Shown: positions 20,841 through 32,400 of the stretch, in pieces
Position numbering within the stretch: position 1 is the first letter of the stretch
How the letters are laid out: each line of letters starts with the position of its first letter
Assembly: GCA_016858145.1 (NCBI GenBank)
Contig: JAEHOE010000001.1
Location: 2,108,001 to 2,172,000 of the forward strand
Source of the DNA: Edaphochlamys debaryana
Taxonomy: Eukaryota; Chlorophyta; Chlorophyceae; Chlamydomonadales
Direction of reading: 5' to 3'
DNA length: 64,000 bases
Notes under the pieces: model-generated
Database searches by the model: none
The model's input: the letters and a program-made list of their open reading frames with translations, nothing else
What the model was told of the DNA's origin: nothing
Made by a program: the position numbers and the translations under genes

Positions 20841-23065
20841 TCACAGCTCGCTCCAGTGTGTGCGGACCTCCAGCGCCCCCAGCCGCTCCCTCAGCGCAGT
20901 CGTGAGGGCCCCCGCGGGGTGGGGCAGCGGCCGGTCCCAGGGCTCAACGCCCCACGCGTTGCCTAATCAGGGGGGTGGGGATGGGAGGAGGGAAGGTAAG
21001 CCGGGGCCGGGGCAGGGCTGTGGAGAAGGACTGTGGAGGTGTAAGGGAGCCTCGAGCCCAGATGGCCGAGGGTTCCGGAGCAAGAAGGCCGGGCAAGAGG
21101 CCGCTTCCCCTTCCCCGCACGGCCGCTCACCACGTGGGCAGAAGACGCGGCTGAGGGGCTGTATCCGCTTGATGCTGCCGGCCGGCGGTCGGGACGTGAG
21201 CGGGAAGGGACCGACAAATCCAGGTCAACGCGTCAAGCTGAGTTAGCCATCAATGCCATTGCGCTTCCCAGCGGTAACGCCCCCCTGCCTCTCCTCCCTT
21301 TCCTTCCTCCCCCTTTCCCCCCCCCCCCCCACGCACCAGTTGGTGATGAAGGCCTCGCTCCACCCCTCCCGCTCCCCCGCCCGGGGCGCCTCCGCCACCA
21401 CCGCCATGCCCAGCGCCGCAGCGGCCTCCAGCACACGCGCCTGGACCACACCCGGCAGCGCCTCCTCCTCCTTCCCCCCCTCCTCCCCCCCCTCCTCCTC
21501 CTCCATCTCCAGTCCCCCTGCCTCCTCCGCCGCCTCGGCCGCCTCCCCTGCAGCTTGCACTGCCCCAACCAGAGCTGGTGGGGACGCAGCGGTGGGCCCT
21601 GGGGCGGCCGGGACCACAGGCCGGGGGCTGCGGGGGCGGGGCAGGCGGCGGTAGGTGTGCACGGTGGCGGGCCGGCCGGTGGCGGGGTCGGGGGGGCAGA
21701 GGGCGAAGAAGTTGGTGGTGAGGCCCTCGAGCAGGCGGCCCTGGGCGTCGGCCAGGAGCACCTGGAGGGGGTGGGGAGGGGTAAGGGAGGCAGGCGATAC
21801 CGGTAGGGGGGAAAGGGAGCTGGAGCTCACGAGGCGGCGGCAAGCAGGGGTGAGTGGGACTGGGGGAAGCAGGAGTGGGCAAGTGCGGGAACCCACGCAC
21901 CTCGGCTGCCGCGGGCGGTTTGGCCTGCTCGTAGGCCCGCCGCTCCTCCACCCAGCTGCTGGCCTTGGCGCCCGCCAGGCTGCGGGGCCGCCCCAGCACG
22001 GCTGCCTGCAGCGAGCATGGAGGCATTGGCAGAGGCGAGCTCACACACCAGGTGACGTGGACGCACACGCTTTCCTACCAACGCCGTCTCCGTGCCCGTA
22101 CCTGTACGGCATGCTCCGGCCCGTACGGCGGTGGCCGGACGTCTTTGACGTACACAGCCACGAGGGCGGAGTTGGTGCTGGAGGGTGAGGCGCAGGGGGC
22201 TCCGGGGTCCGGGCTGGGGTTGCCGCCCTCCGCGGGGGGTGGGCTGCTGCTGCCTGGGGCCCCGCTCCGAGGGGCGACGGAGACCACCAGGAAGGCGTGC
22301 GGTAGCGCCTCAGGCTGCGGGCATGGGAGCACACGGACCGTATGGCGTTTTTTTGGGGGTGCCCGCTGTGTGGGCAGGCCTCAGCCGGACGGGGTGGCCA
22401 GCCGGCGGCCCCCACGCAACAGCCTAAGGGTATCCCCGCCGCCCGACGCGCCTGCGCCTGGGGGTGTGCCGCGTCCCGGTCCTCGTAGTATGCGGTCAGC
22501 GCTGCTTTGATGGCGGGAACGATGCGGCGTTTGGAGAAGGCGGCAAGGCTGGAGGACTGCGCAGAGGGGAGGTAGGCCGTTGGGTAAGCGGCGGGGTGGA
22601 AGGGAAAGCGGGTGGGATGGTCTCGCACCTCCGAGTTCAGGGCGGATATGAGCCCATCGAAAGGCTTGCTTGGCCGCTTGTTAACTATCTCGATGCCCCT
22701 GCGTTTGTGGCTTACGCGTCCGGAGGCCCAGCGCGAGAGCTCGAAGCCTGCTTGCCATGCATCCCGACTTACCTCAGCAGCCGCTGCTGGTGTAGCTCCC
22801 AATCCACGATGCATCCATCAGGCGTCACGAGAGCAGTCGTGTACACACCCGTGCCATACTTGGTAAGCAATTGCTGCGGAGTCAGGTCGCTGCGACGGCT
22901 GATGCTTCCGTCCTCACACAACACCGCGGCCATGGTGTCCGCTGTGTCGCTATGTGTGACTTGCGACACGGCTCGCGCGCGCGCGCGGCATCGGCTCGCG
23001 CGAGCAGCTGAAGCTGTCAGGGTGCGTCGCAGCAGCGGTGCCGTGCAAGCACCCAGCTGCCGCAT
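20841..23065 (-). CDS. Class IV aminotransferase-like PLP enzyme (plant BCAT/DAAT-like)
   Basis: Eight exons join in frame (about 448 aa): 22773-23065, 22629-22668, 22452-22556, 22102-22314, 21901-22005, 21337-21761, 21131-21174, 20841-20962. Fold-type IV PLP enzymes include branched-chain and D-amino-acid aminotransferases and aminodeoxychorismate lyase. Characteristic blocks are SLAGAKASSWVEERRAYE (a Lys in the expected cofactor-binding region), LLADAQGRLLEGLTTNFFAL and SEAFITNCIKRIQPLSRVFCP. The last two resemble the plant BCAT-like/D-aminotransferase-like group. The first about 45 residues are Arg/Ala/Ser-rich, suggesting an organelle transit peptide. An insert rich in Glu/Gly (MEEEEGGEEGG) interrupts the core after the TNFF block. 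Exon 3 appears to end at a GC donor (CAG|gcgcgt). An earlier in-frame TTG is not used as start. The substrate is not predictable. Confidence 0.78.
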
Positions 23066-23488
23066 CTCGCTACGCCCAGCCGCTTGCGCAAGTATAAAGG
23101 TCAAGACTCAGTCACAACGGACCTTTCACTGCCTTAGATATTGTCGACGGCCTGCTAACTGAAGCTGGCGCATGCGGTCAGCGGCCTGGGCCGGCCGCTC
23201 CTGTCCTCGACGCGCCAAGGCCCAGCGAGGCCTGGCCCCACCCGCCCGAACCCGCCCGAACGCCGCTGCCCCAACTCCGGGCTTCGATGCCCTCTACAGG
23301 GTCGGTCCTGTGCACCACCCAAGGAGACACAACGACCACCCCTCCTCTCTGCCCCAACACACTACCCCAGCGCTAGCCCCGCGTCCGCCTCACGATCACG
23401 ACGCGCAATGCCCACCCACGCAAACATCCCGCATCCTACCTCGTCCCACCCAACCGACAACCCTCTCTCCACATGATGGGCCCAGCCC
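23066..23488. other. Intergenic: aminotransferase promoter, ASCC3 3' UTR
   Basis: Short C-rich spacer between two - strand genes. The string tataaagg at 23091 lies on the + strand, the wrong orientation for the aminotransferase. Nothing else stands out. Confidence 0.4.
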
Positions 23489-26400
23489 TCACGCACAGCC
23501 GGGCTCGTCATCGTACCCAGGCACACCGCCACCGCCTCCGCCGCCGCCTCCGTCACGCCGCCTGGACCCGCGTGCGCCCCTCTGCGGCAGCGCCTCCCCC
23601 GGCCCCGCCCCCGGCTCATCATCAACCACCAGCTCCCGGCCCCGCACCGTGAACCCCACAGGCTCCTCGGCGGCGGCGGGAGCTGGCGGAGGAGCAGCGG
23701 CTGCGGCGGGGGCGGGGCTGACGGCGGCTCCGCCGCCGTGGCCACCCTGGCGGCGCTGCTGCCGCTGCGGCAGGGCCGCCGCCGGCGCTGCCGAGCCGCC
23801 GGCGCCGTACGCGGCGTCGTCGCCCTCATCGTCGTACTCCTCAGCGCCGTCAGCGTCGTTGCCGCGGCCCGTCGCCGCCGCCGCCGCCGCCCCGCCCCAC
23901 GTGACCTTGCCGCCGCCAGCGCCGCCACGGCCGCGGGCTTGGCCGCCCGCCGCCCCGGCACCGCCACGGCGGCCGCGGCCGCCGCCCGCCGCGCCGCCGC
24001 CAGCGCCGCCCTCCGCCGCCGCGCCGTCGTAGTCGCACGGCACCAGCACGGCCTCCGGCCCGGGCAGGTTCTCGTCCAGTACGACGTCGTACTGCTGGTC
24101 CATGCCGACGTACGAGTCCGACATGACGTACACGGTGACGCGGCGCAGCTGCCGCCCGGCTCCGTTGTGGGTGGGCAGGCGCAGGCGCGCGCTGGCCCTC
24201 CCCTCCAGCCCCACGCGCCTCAGCGCCAGCAGCTCCCGCGTGGAGGGGTCCCCGGCCACCAGGAACCAGCCCTCCTCCTTGACCTGGGGGGAAAGAGGAG
24301 GTGGAAGGAGGGAGGGAGGAGGGGGGGGGGGGTCACTACTCAGTGCCAAGGGACCTGACCGATAGGGATGGGCCAGAACCAGAACCAGAGTGGGGAAGGC
24401 AAAGAAGGCAGCTCGTTCGCCCATCAGGCACCGCCTTCCGCCCGGGTCCCGCATACCCGTAACCCCCGAGCAGGACGGGAGCGCGGGGAGCAACATCACG
24501 AGACGCAAGGAACACATGCCGCCCGAGGTCCCGTTCAGACCAGCTCCCCGCCCGCCCTAGAGGCCCCCACCCCACCTTGGGGAAGCGCGGCGCGTAGACC
24601 CTCGGCCGCCCGGTCTTGCGGTCGCCGTGCCTCAGCCGCCTCAGCTCCAGCTCCACCTCCCACTCCTCGTCCTCCCCGGGCCCCGCGCCCCCCTCCTTGC
24701 CCCCGCCCCCGCCCCCGCCCTCCTCCTCGCCCTCCCGCTGCACCCGCACCAGCCGCGGCGCCCGGCCCGCCCCCACCCCCACCAGCGGCAGCCGCCCGCA
24801 CACCGTCACCACCTCTTTGGCCTTCTGTGGCCCCAGCAGTCGGTTCAGAAGCGCCTCCGCCTCCTTCCGCCCCCGCGTTCCCGCCCCCGCCCCCCCCTCC
24901 CCAGAGAGGGCCTCCACCAGCTGCGGCAGAGCCTCCCACCCCGCCTCCTCCAGCGCCTCCGCCTCCTCGGGGCCCACGTGGGGGAGGGTGAGCAGGCTGC
25001 TGTCGTCCACCCAGCGGCCCTGAGAGGGGGGGGAGTTGAGTGAGGGGGAGGGCGGAGCGGGTAAGGTGGGAGCAGGGAATGGCAGGTAGGGTGGCGGCCG
25101 CCCCGGATCCCTGACGGACCAGGCCGACATGCTTGGGCCTGCACACATGCTCAAGGGGTGCGAGGGCCCGCTTCCCAGCTCCCCTTGGCCCCCCCCCATG
25201 CTATTACAACCCACCCTCCCTCCCCCTCCCAACCCCTCCCCCCCCCCACACACACACCCCACCTGCGTGATGGCCTGGTTCAGGTTGATGGCGCCCAGGG
25301 CGGTGTCCAGCCAGCCGCCGTGCGCGGTGAGGTCCACCATGGCCTGTAGAAGGGGGTGGAGGGTGGGGCGTGGGGCGTGGGGCGGTTCATGGAGGTCTTG
25401 GAATGCGGTCACAGAGGGAGGGCCCCTCGCCCCCCCTCATCAGCGTCCCGACTCAACCCACCCAAGCCCGCTCCGCCCCACCCCACAAGCACACACACGC
25501 TCACGAACAGCGTCAAATTCACAGCCGCACTTGCAGGCACGCCCCCTCCGGACCCACCCCAGCCACGCACACTTCCCCCCCCCCACCCCCACGCACCTGC
25601 AGCAGGCGGGCGCAGTTGTCCAGCACCGACTTGGTGTCAGTCAGGTAGTCGGCGATGGGCAGGGGCAGGCGGGACAGGTGCGCCTGGGGGGAGACGACGC
25701 GCAGGGGAGAGTTAGAGGAGGGGAATGGGAGGTTGAAGCGAGGGCGGGGGCATGTGTAGAGGCGCGGCAGTTCCGGGCGGAGCTCGTCCGGGCGCAGCGC
25801 ACTGCTGCAACGCCCTTCCCCCCCAGCGCCACCCCACACAAAGCCGCTCTTCACTCGCGGGGCCACGTGCTCCGTCTCAGCCTCAAGCACACCCCTTCAC
25901 GCACCCCCCCAAGCCCCCTCCTCCCCTCCTCCAGTCCCTTCCGCCCCTCCTCCTCCTCCCCCCGCCTTCCCCTCCCCCTCCTCCGCCCGCACCCCCAGCC
26001 CCCGGCCCTGACCGCCTGTCAGCACATAGTCAAGCCCCCGCTCCCCCTCCCCCTCCCCCCTCCCCCTCCCCCTCTGGACCTCTAGGTGGTATGTACCACC
26101 CAAGCTAAGCTTCCCTGGCGCAGGCGCAACGAAGCTCTCCCGCTCAGCTTTCAAGTCCCCCCTCCCTACCCCACCTGCAGCAGCAGGTTGGCCTTGGTGT
26201 GGGGGTCGTCCGCGGTGCGTGCGTCCACCGGGTGCCGTACGGTGCGCCCCAGGGCGGCGTTGATCTTGTCCTCGTTGTGCCGTACGGGCAGGTCGTCGAA
26301 CTCGGACACAGAGCAGAGGGCCTGGGGGGTGGGGGAGGGGCAGGGGTGGGCGGGTGGAGTGGGGTGGTGGCGGTGGGGTGAGAGGGGTGGAGTGGGGTGG

Positions 26401-29400
26401 ATGGGGAGCGGGGAAATGCGCAGGACAGGCGGGAGGAGGGTTTCTTGAAGGTGGCTGGCCAGGATTTCTTGAGCACCCCGCCAGCTGTCGAAGCTTGCCC
26501 TGCTCCGCACACGCTGCGACCTCGGCTACAACCCAACCCTTGGCCCCCTCTCCCCCCTCTCCCTCCTCCCCCCCCCACCATGAGCAGCTGCTCCGTGCCC
26601 ATGCCCGGCCCCAGCGCCCCCCCCAGCTGGCGCAGGGTCTGGTGGCGCAGGTAGTAGAAGGAGGCCACGCGGCCCGCGGGGGTGGGGGCCACGGAGTCGT
26701 CGCCCTCGGAGCCCAGGCCCAGGCGGATGCAGCTGGGGGCGGGGGGTGGGTGGAGGGCAGGAGGGGCGGTTGAGAGGAGGGGCACAGGATGGGAGCGTGC
26801 GCACACACATGGTAACGCGTCGGCATGCAGTTACTCTCCTCGCTCGGGCCTCACCCAGCCAGCGCGGGAACCAACCAACCAGCCTGCGCCCTGCGCCCTC
26901 CGCTCCCCCCTCCCCGCCCCCAGACGCCCACCCCCCACACCCACCCACCCACATACACCCCCTACCCACCCCGCCTCCTCGAGCTCCTGCAGGGCCGCCT
27001 CCACCAGGCCCGACATGTAGGCGTTGAGCGTGTCGGAGTCGGTGGCGGCCAGGTCGTAGTAGGAGGGGTTCTGGGGGGGGAGGGGGGGGGAGAGGGGGAG
27101 GGGGGGGGGGAGGTGGTGGAGAGGGGGTGGAGGGGGTGCCATTCTCGTCGACATGCTCCTTCCCTTCGCTTCCTTCCCCGTCCACCGCTCGCACGCAGCG
27201 GCCACCGCCACCACCAGAAGCGGGGGCGCAGGCATGAGGTACAGGAGGGGGCCCCCCCCTGCCCCCACCTGCGGCAGAGGGCACCCCCCTCTGGCCCCCT
27301 GTGCCACCCTGCCCCCCCCCCACCTGCAGCAGGCGCCTGAAGAAGTAGGTCCAGGTCAGGTAGTCCACGGCGTCCTGGCGGGAGGAGATGGTGCCCGCCA
27401 CCACCTCAGCATTGAAGTGGTCGGCGACCTGGGGTGTGGGGGGGGGGGGTGGAAGGGGAAAGGGGGGTGGGAGGGGGGAGAGGGAGGGCAGTTGCAGTCT
27501 GGGCCAACCAGCCACTGCCGCTGCCACTGCGGCGTGCGGCCCTCGGGGGCGGGGCAGGCGTCAGGGCACAGAGCACCGCCACAGGTGCCCCAACAGCACC
27601 GTCCCCCTCCCGCAAAACCCCCCTCCCCCCCACCACTACACCCCCCCGCTCATCCCCCCTCCCCCTCCCCTCCCCTCCCCCCCACCTGGTTCTGCAGGCT
27701 GCTCTCCACCGGGAAGGGCTCGTACAGGAAGCGCTTGTAGAACTGCTTCTTGGGCTCGTGCACCATGATGACGCACACGCCGTGCCGGTCGTACTGGGGG
27801 CGGCCGGCGCGGCCCATCATCTGGGGGAGGGGGGGGCAGGGGGGTGGGGGAGGGGGGCAGGGGGGGTGGGGGATGGGGGGGTTTGCCGGATGGGGAGGGA
27901 ATGGGTTATAAGGGGGTGGCGGAGGGCGCGCACACGGGGAGGAGGGGGCAGGCCATGGGCGCTAGCAGTGCACGTTCTCCGCCGCAGGAAGACGGGCACG
28001 CGCCTCGGCCCCTGCCGCTCCTTCCTCGGCACAGGGCCCCCACCTGCAGCACGTGCTCGGGCCCTGCCCCCCCTCCCCCCCCCCCCCTCTCTCCTCCCCC
28101 CCTCCCCTCCCCGCCTCCCCCCTCCCCCCCCCCACACACCCACCTGCAGCACGTCCGTGATGGGGAAGTCCACGTAGCGCTTTGTGGGGGCGTCGTAGAA
28201 CTCGGTGCCCTTGACCACCACCAGGTGGGCGGGGGTGTTGACGCCCCAGGCCAGGGTGGAGGTGGCCACCAGGACCTGACAGGGGGGGGAGGGGGGGAGG
28301 GGGGGGAGGGAGAGGGGGCGATGAGGTGGTGCCGGGGAAAGGGTTCTCCTCCCCGCATCACGTTTCCCCCCCCCCCGGCCACCCCATACCCCCACCTCTA
28401 CCCCTACGCAGCCTTTCCCCCCCACCCCCACGCCCCCCATCCCGCCCCCCACCTGGATCTTGCACTCGCCGTACAGCCTCTCCACCAGCGACCGGTCCTT
28501 GTCCGCCAGGCCCGCATGGTGCAGCCCGATGCCGAACCTGCGGAGTCGAGGAAAGAGCGGGGGGCGAAGGTGAGAGAGTGGCGCTGGACGTGCTACGCCT
28601 CCGCACTCTGCGCCCCCCGCACCCGCAACAGACACGCCCAGCCCCAGCCCCCCCCCCCTCTGGGCACCCACTGCAGGCAGTGCCGCAGCGCCGCGTCCTT
28701 GACCCCCCCCAGGCAGGCCTCCAGCTCGGGCTCGGGCATGTGGAGGAACTGCTGGGGGCGCAGGTCGGCGACTGGGGGGGAGGGGGGGCAGGGGTGACAG
28801 GGGTGACAGGGGGTAGTTGGGGGGGAGGGAAGTTCAGGGGCGAAGGAAGGGCAGGGGGAGGGAGCAAGGGACAGCCCTCTCCGCACTTTGCTGACAAGCC
28901 CAAGTACCGAGGGATGGGGCCCTGGGTTCCGGGCCACCAGCTTCCACCCCAACCAGCGGCTTGCTCCCTGGCCTCCCCCCCCCCCCCCCACCCGCGTATG
29001 TGATGAGGTCCAGGGCGGTGAGGCGGGTCTGGCGGCGGGAGGACACGAACACAAGCACCGGCTTGGTGGGGGAGTGGACCTGGGGGGGAGGGGAGAGGAG
29101 CAGGGGGGGAGTTAGCAAAGCGCACGCGGGCCCTCTACGGCATGGTCGAGCCCCTACCCGCCGCCCGCATGCGCTCCCCCTTCCGCCTGCTCCCTCCCCA
29201 GTTCCAACCCTCCCCCTCCTCAACCCTTCTCATCCAGCCTCCCCGCCTTCACTCGCCTCTCAACGACACATCCCCTCCTCCCCCCACCCCAACCCCCACA
29301 CACACTCCCCGGGCCTTCAATTCCGTAATTTCGGTCGGCCGGCTGGTCACCGCGCCCACGATTTCCCGGCCTTTACACGAGCAGCCCGCCCCCCCCCACA

Positions 29401-32400
29401 CACACACACACCCTCAACCCGCACCTGTATGGCCGCGTAGCAGGGCTTGTTCATGGAGGCCATGCGGGGGCAGTAGAACTTGCCCGGGTAGCCCTGGATG
29501 TGGGCCTCCAGGGGCACGGGCCGCACGGAGGGCTTGAAGTTGAACAGCCCCGCGGGGCCGATGCCCAGCCAGTCGGCCAGGTCCTGGGGGGGGGGGGGAA
29601 AGGGGGGGAGGGAAGTTGGAGGGGGGTATCGCCGGGGGATGAGAGCTGCTTTGGGTCGCCTCGAAAAGAGGGACCACGGTCGAGGCCACCATGCCAAAGC
29701 GACTGGCCTGGCGTACGCACGTGACTGCAGCCCGGGGCGGTGCAGCCCCCGTCCCTGTTTCCCCTCCACCCCCTCCCCCTCTTGCCTGTGCGTTGGCCAG
29801 CGCCGTGGACAGCCCCACGAAGCGCACGTCCTGGCCCGTGGTGGCGGCCACGTAGCGCATGCGGGACACAATGACCTGTCAGGGGGGGGAAGGGGGGAGG
29901 GGGGGGGAGGGGGGAGGGCTGAGGCTCTGGGGGGAGCGTGAGGCTGCGACGAGCGGCCAGGCCGGAGGCAGAGGAAGAGGTATCGGCTGGTGGGGAGAAG
30001 CCGTGGCCGGGTGTGGGGTCGGCAGCCTGGCAGTTGCCGGGGCGCTGCAGGCAGGGGGGGCTCACCTCGAGCGTGGGGCCTCGGTCCGCCCCCAGCAGGT
30101 GGATCTCATCGATGACGATCAGCCCCACCTGACAGGGGGGAGGGGGAGGGGGTGCGGGGGTTGGACAGGCGGGGCCGGCGGAGGCCGCTATGAGCAGGCG
30201 CGGCACCGTATGCGGAGCTGCGTGCAGCACCCCTCACCCAATACTTCCCGTCCCCCCGCCTCCCTCCCCCCCCCCCTTCCCCCCCGCTGGCCCCCACCTT
30301 CTTGACGTAGCCGCGCGTCTGCCACGCCCTGCTGATGCCGTCCCACTTCTCGGGGGTGGCGATGATGATGTCGGCGGCCAGCAGCGCACGCAGGTCGGGC
30401 GTGTAGTCGCCTGGGGGGGCAGGGGGGGGCGGGGGTGACGGGGAGGAGTGCAAGGCGCGGGCATGGCGGCGGAGAGATGCAGGGACTGCCAAGCAAGGTC
30501 TTGGGTTTGGAGTTATCAGCCCAGCTCTCCTCAAACGGGTGGCACTTGACATTGCCTCCTCCCTCGGCTTCGGCATCCTTTCAGCGCGTGCCCTGGATTA
30601 CTCCCTCGCCGTTGCCCTCCACCCCGTTCTCCCCTCCCCTCGGCCCCACCCGTCAGCTCCACCATGCGCTTCCCCAGCAGCGGGCACAGCCGCTCGCCCC
30701 AGTCCGTGAGCCGCTCGCGCACCAGGGCCTTCAGGGGCGCGATGTAGATGCACTGGGGGGGGGAGGGGGGAGAAGGGCGGGAGGAAGGTCAAGGGGAGGG
30801 GCGATTGCACAAGAAACCCGGGGTGCCTTGCAGAAGGCCCTGGTTTCTTGTGGCTTTTCGAAGATTTCCAGGGTTTCTTGAAACTCGGGAGATGCAGCAC
30901 GCTGAGAGCTGGCCCTCCTCGGTTTCCCGGCGCAGACCAGCGCATCTCGCCCGCTGCAGCCTCCCCACCTTGGCCCCCGGGTGGGCGGTCCAGAGGCGCA
31001 TCATGGTCAGCTCACTGCTGATGGTCTTGCCTGGGGGGGGGGGGTGGATTGGAGTTCACGGGATGCAGGGCCTCATGCGGGCAAGAGCAGACGAAGGATC
31101 CCTGCAGTATCAACCCTCCCTCTTCCCCACGCACCTGAGCCCGTGGGCGCCCCAAGCAGCACGTTCTCGTCCGTGTGGTAGAGCGTGTGGAAGGCCTGGG
31201 TCTGTGGGCGGAAGGAGGGCGCGCAGAGCTGCTTTGGTCAGCGCCTGCTTAGTCCTTCCACCCCCGCACAGCGTCCCCCTCTCTCCTTCAACCGCCCTGA
31301 ACAGTGGCAGGAGCCCAATCCCCCTGCACCAGTCACAGCATCGCTCGGGAATAGCCCCCACCCCACTGTGCACCCAGGTCCCCCTGCACACGGACGGTGC
31401 ACCCCCCCACCTGGATGGGGTTGAAGTGCGTGAAGCGCCCCTGGTACAGGGTCTGGTAGTCGGCGTTGCGCAGCGCAGACAGGGGCAGGGGGTCCAGGTC
31501 CAGCAGCTCTGGGGGGCGGAGTGGGTAGGGGGTCGCAAGGGGGCCAGGGAGGGGTTGATGTGTGGCGTGGCGGGATATTGAGCCTCACCCCAGCCTTCCA
31601 CCCTGCCTGCACCCTGCCTGTACCCTCCCTGCCGCCCCCCGCCCGCCCCGCACCAGCACCACGCCCCCGCCCCTCGCCACGCCCCGCCACACACACCAAG
31701 AGCGCCTCCCGACCCCGCCTTCAACCCCCCTCCCGCCCCCCCCACCCCCCACCCCACCCCACCCCACCCGTGTGCGGCGGCATGCGCTCCGGCAGTATGA
31801 GCCCCGCGAACGACAGCTCCAGCCAGGCCTCGGCGCCCAGCCACGAGTCGGCAACGGCGCGGACAAAGTACTGGGGGGGGAGCGGGGGTGTTTGAAGCTG
31901 ATAAGCGGGAGAGCATCGAACCGTTAGGGGGAGCGGGGGGCATGTGTTTTTGGGGGGGCGGGGGGCGTGAGGGATTGTGTGGGGCGGGGAGGGACGGGGG
32001 GCGGAAGGGATGCTGGGGTCCACCCCCAACGGCCATCCTTCCCAACCCCCCGTACCCCCATGCGCTTGAATAATTTCCTACACGACTTCATCCCAACGCC
32101 CCCCCCCCCAACGCCCCCGCCTCCCCATGGCCCCCTCCCCCCCACCTGCGGCGGCAGCGGCTCGAATATGGGGATGGTGAACGCCAGGCGGTGGGGGGTG
32201 GACTCGCGGGCCATCTTCTTGGTCAGCAGCCAGATCTGGGTGGGGGGAGGGAAAGAGGTGGGGGTGAGGGGGAGGGTGGGTGGGGGGCGAGGGAGGCAGA
32301 CGCGGGCCCAGAGGCCCCTCTAGACCCTCAAACCAGCCCTCGGTCGGAACCTTCCCCCCGCCTTGCCTCCTCCTGGGGGAGGGGATACCCCACCACCACC

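Noticed and set aside
29794..29825. Loss of the SAT motif in helicase cassette 2 (reads STA)
   Set aside because: GLSTALAN is the normal form in the second cassette of ASCC3-type helicases, so it is not a lesion specific to this gene.
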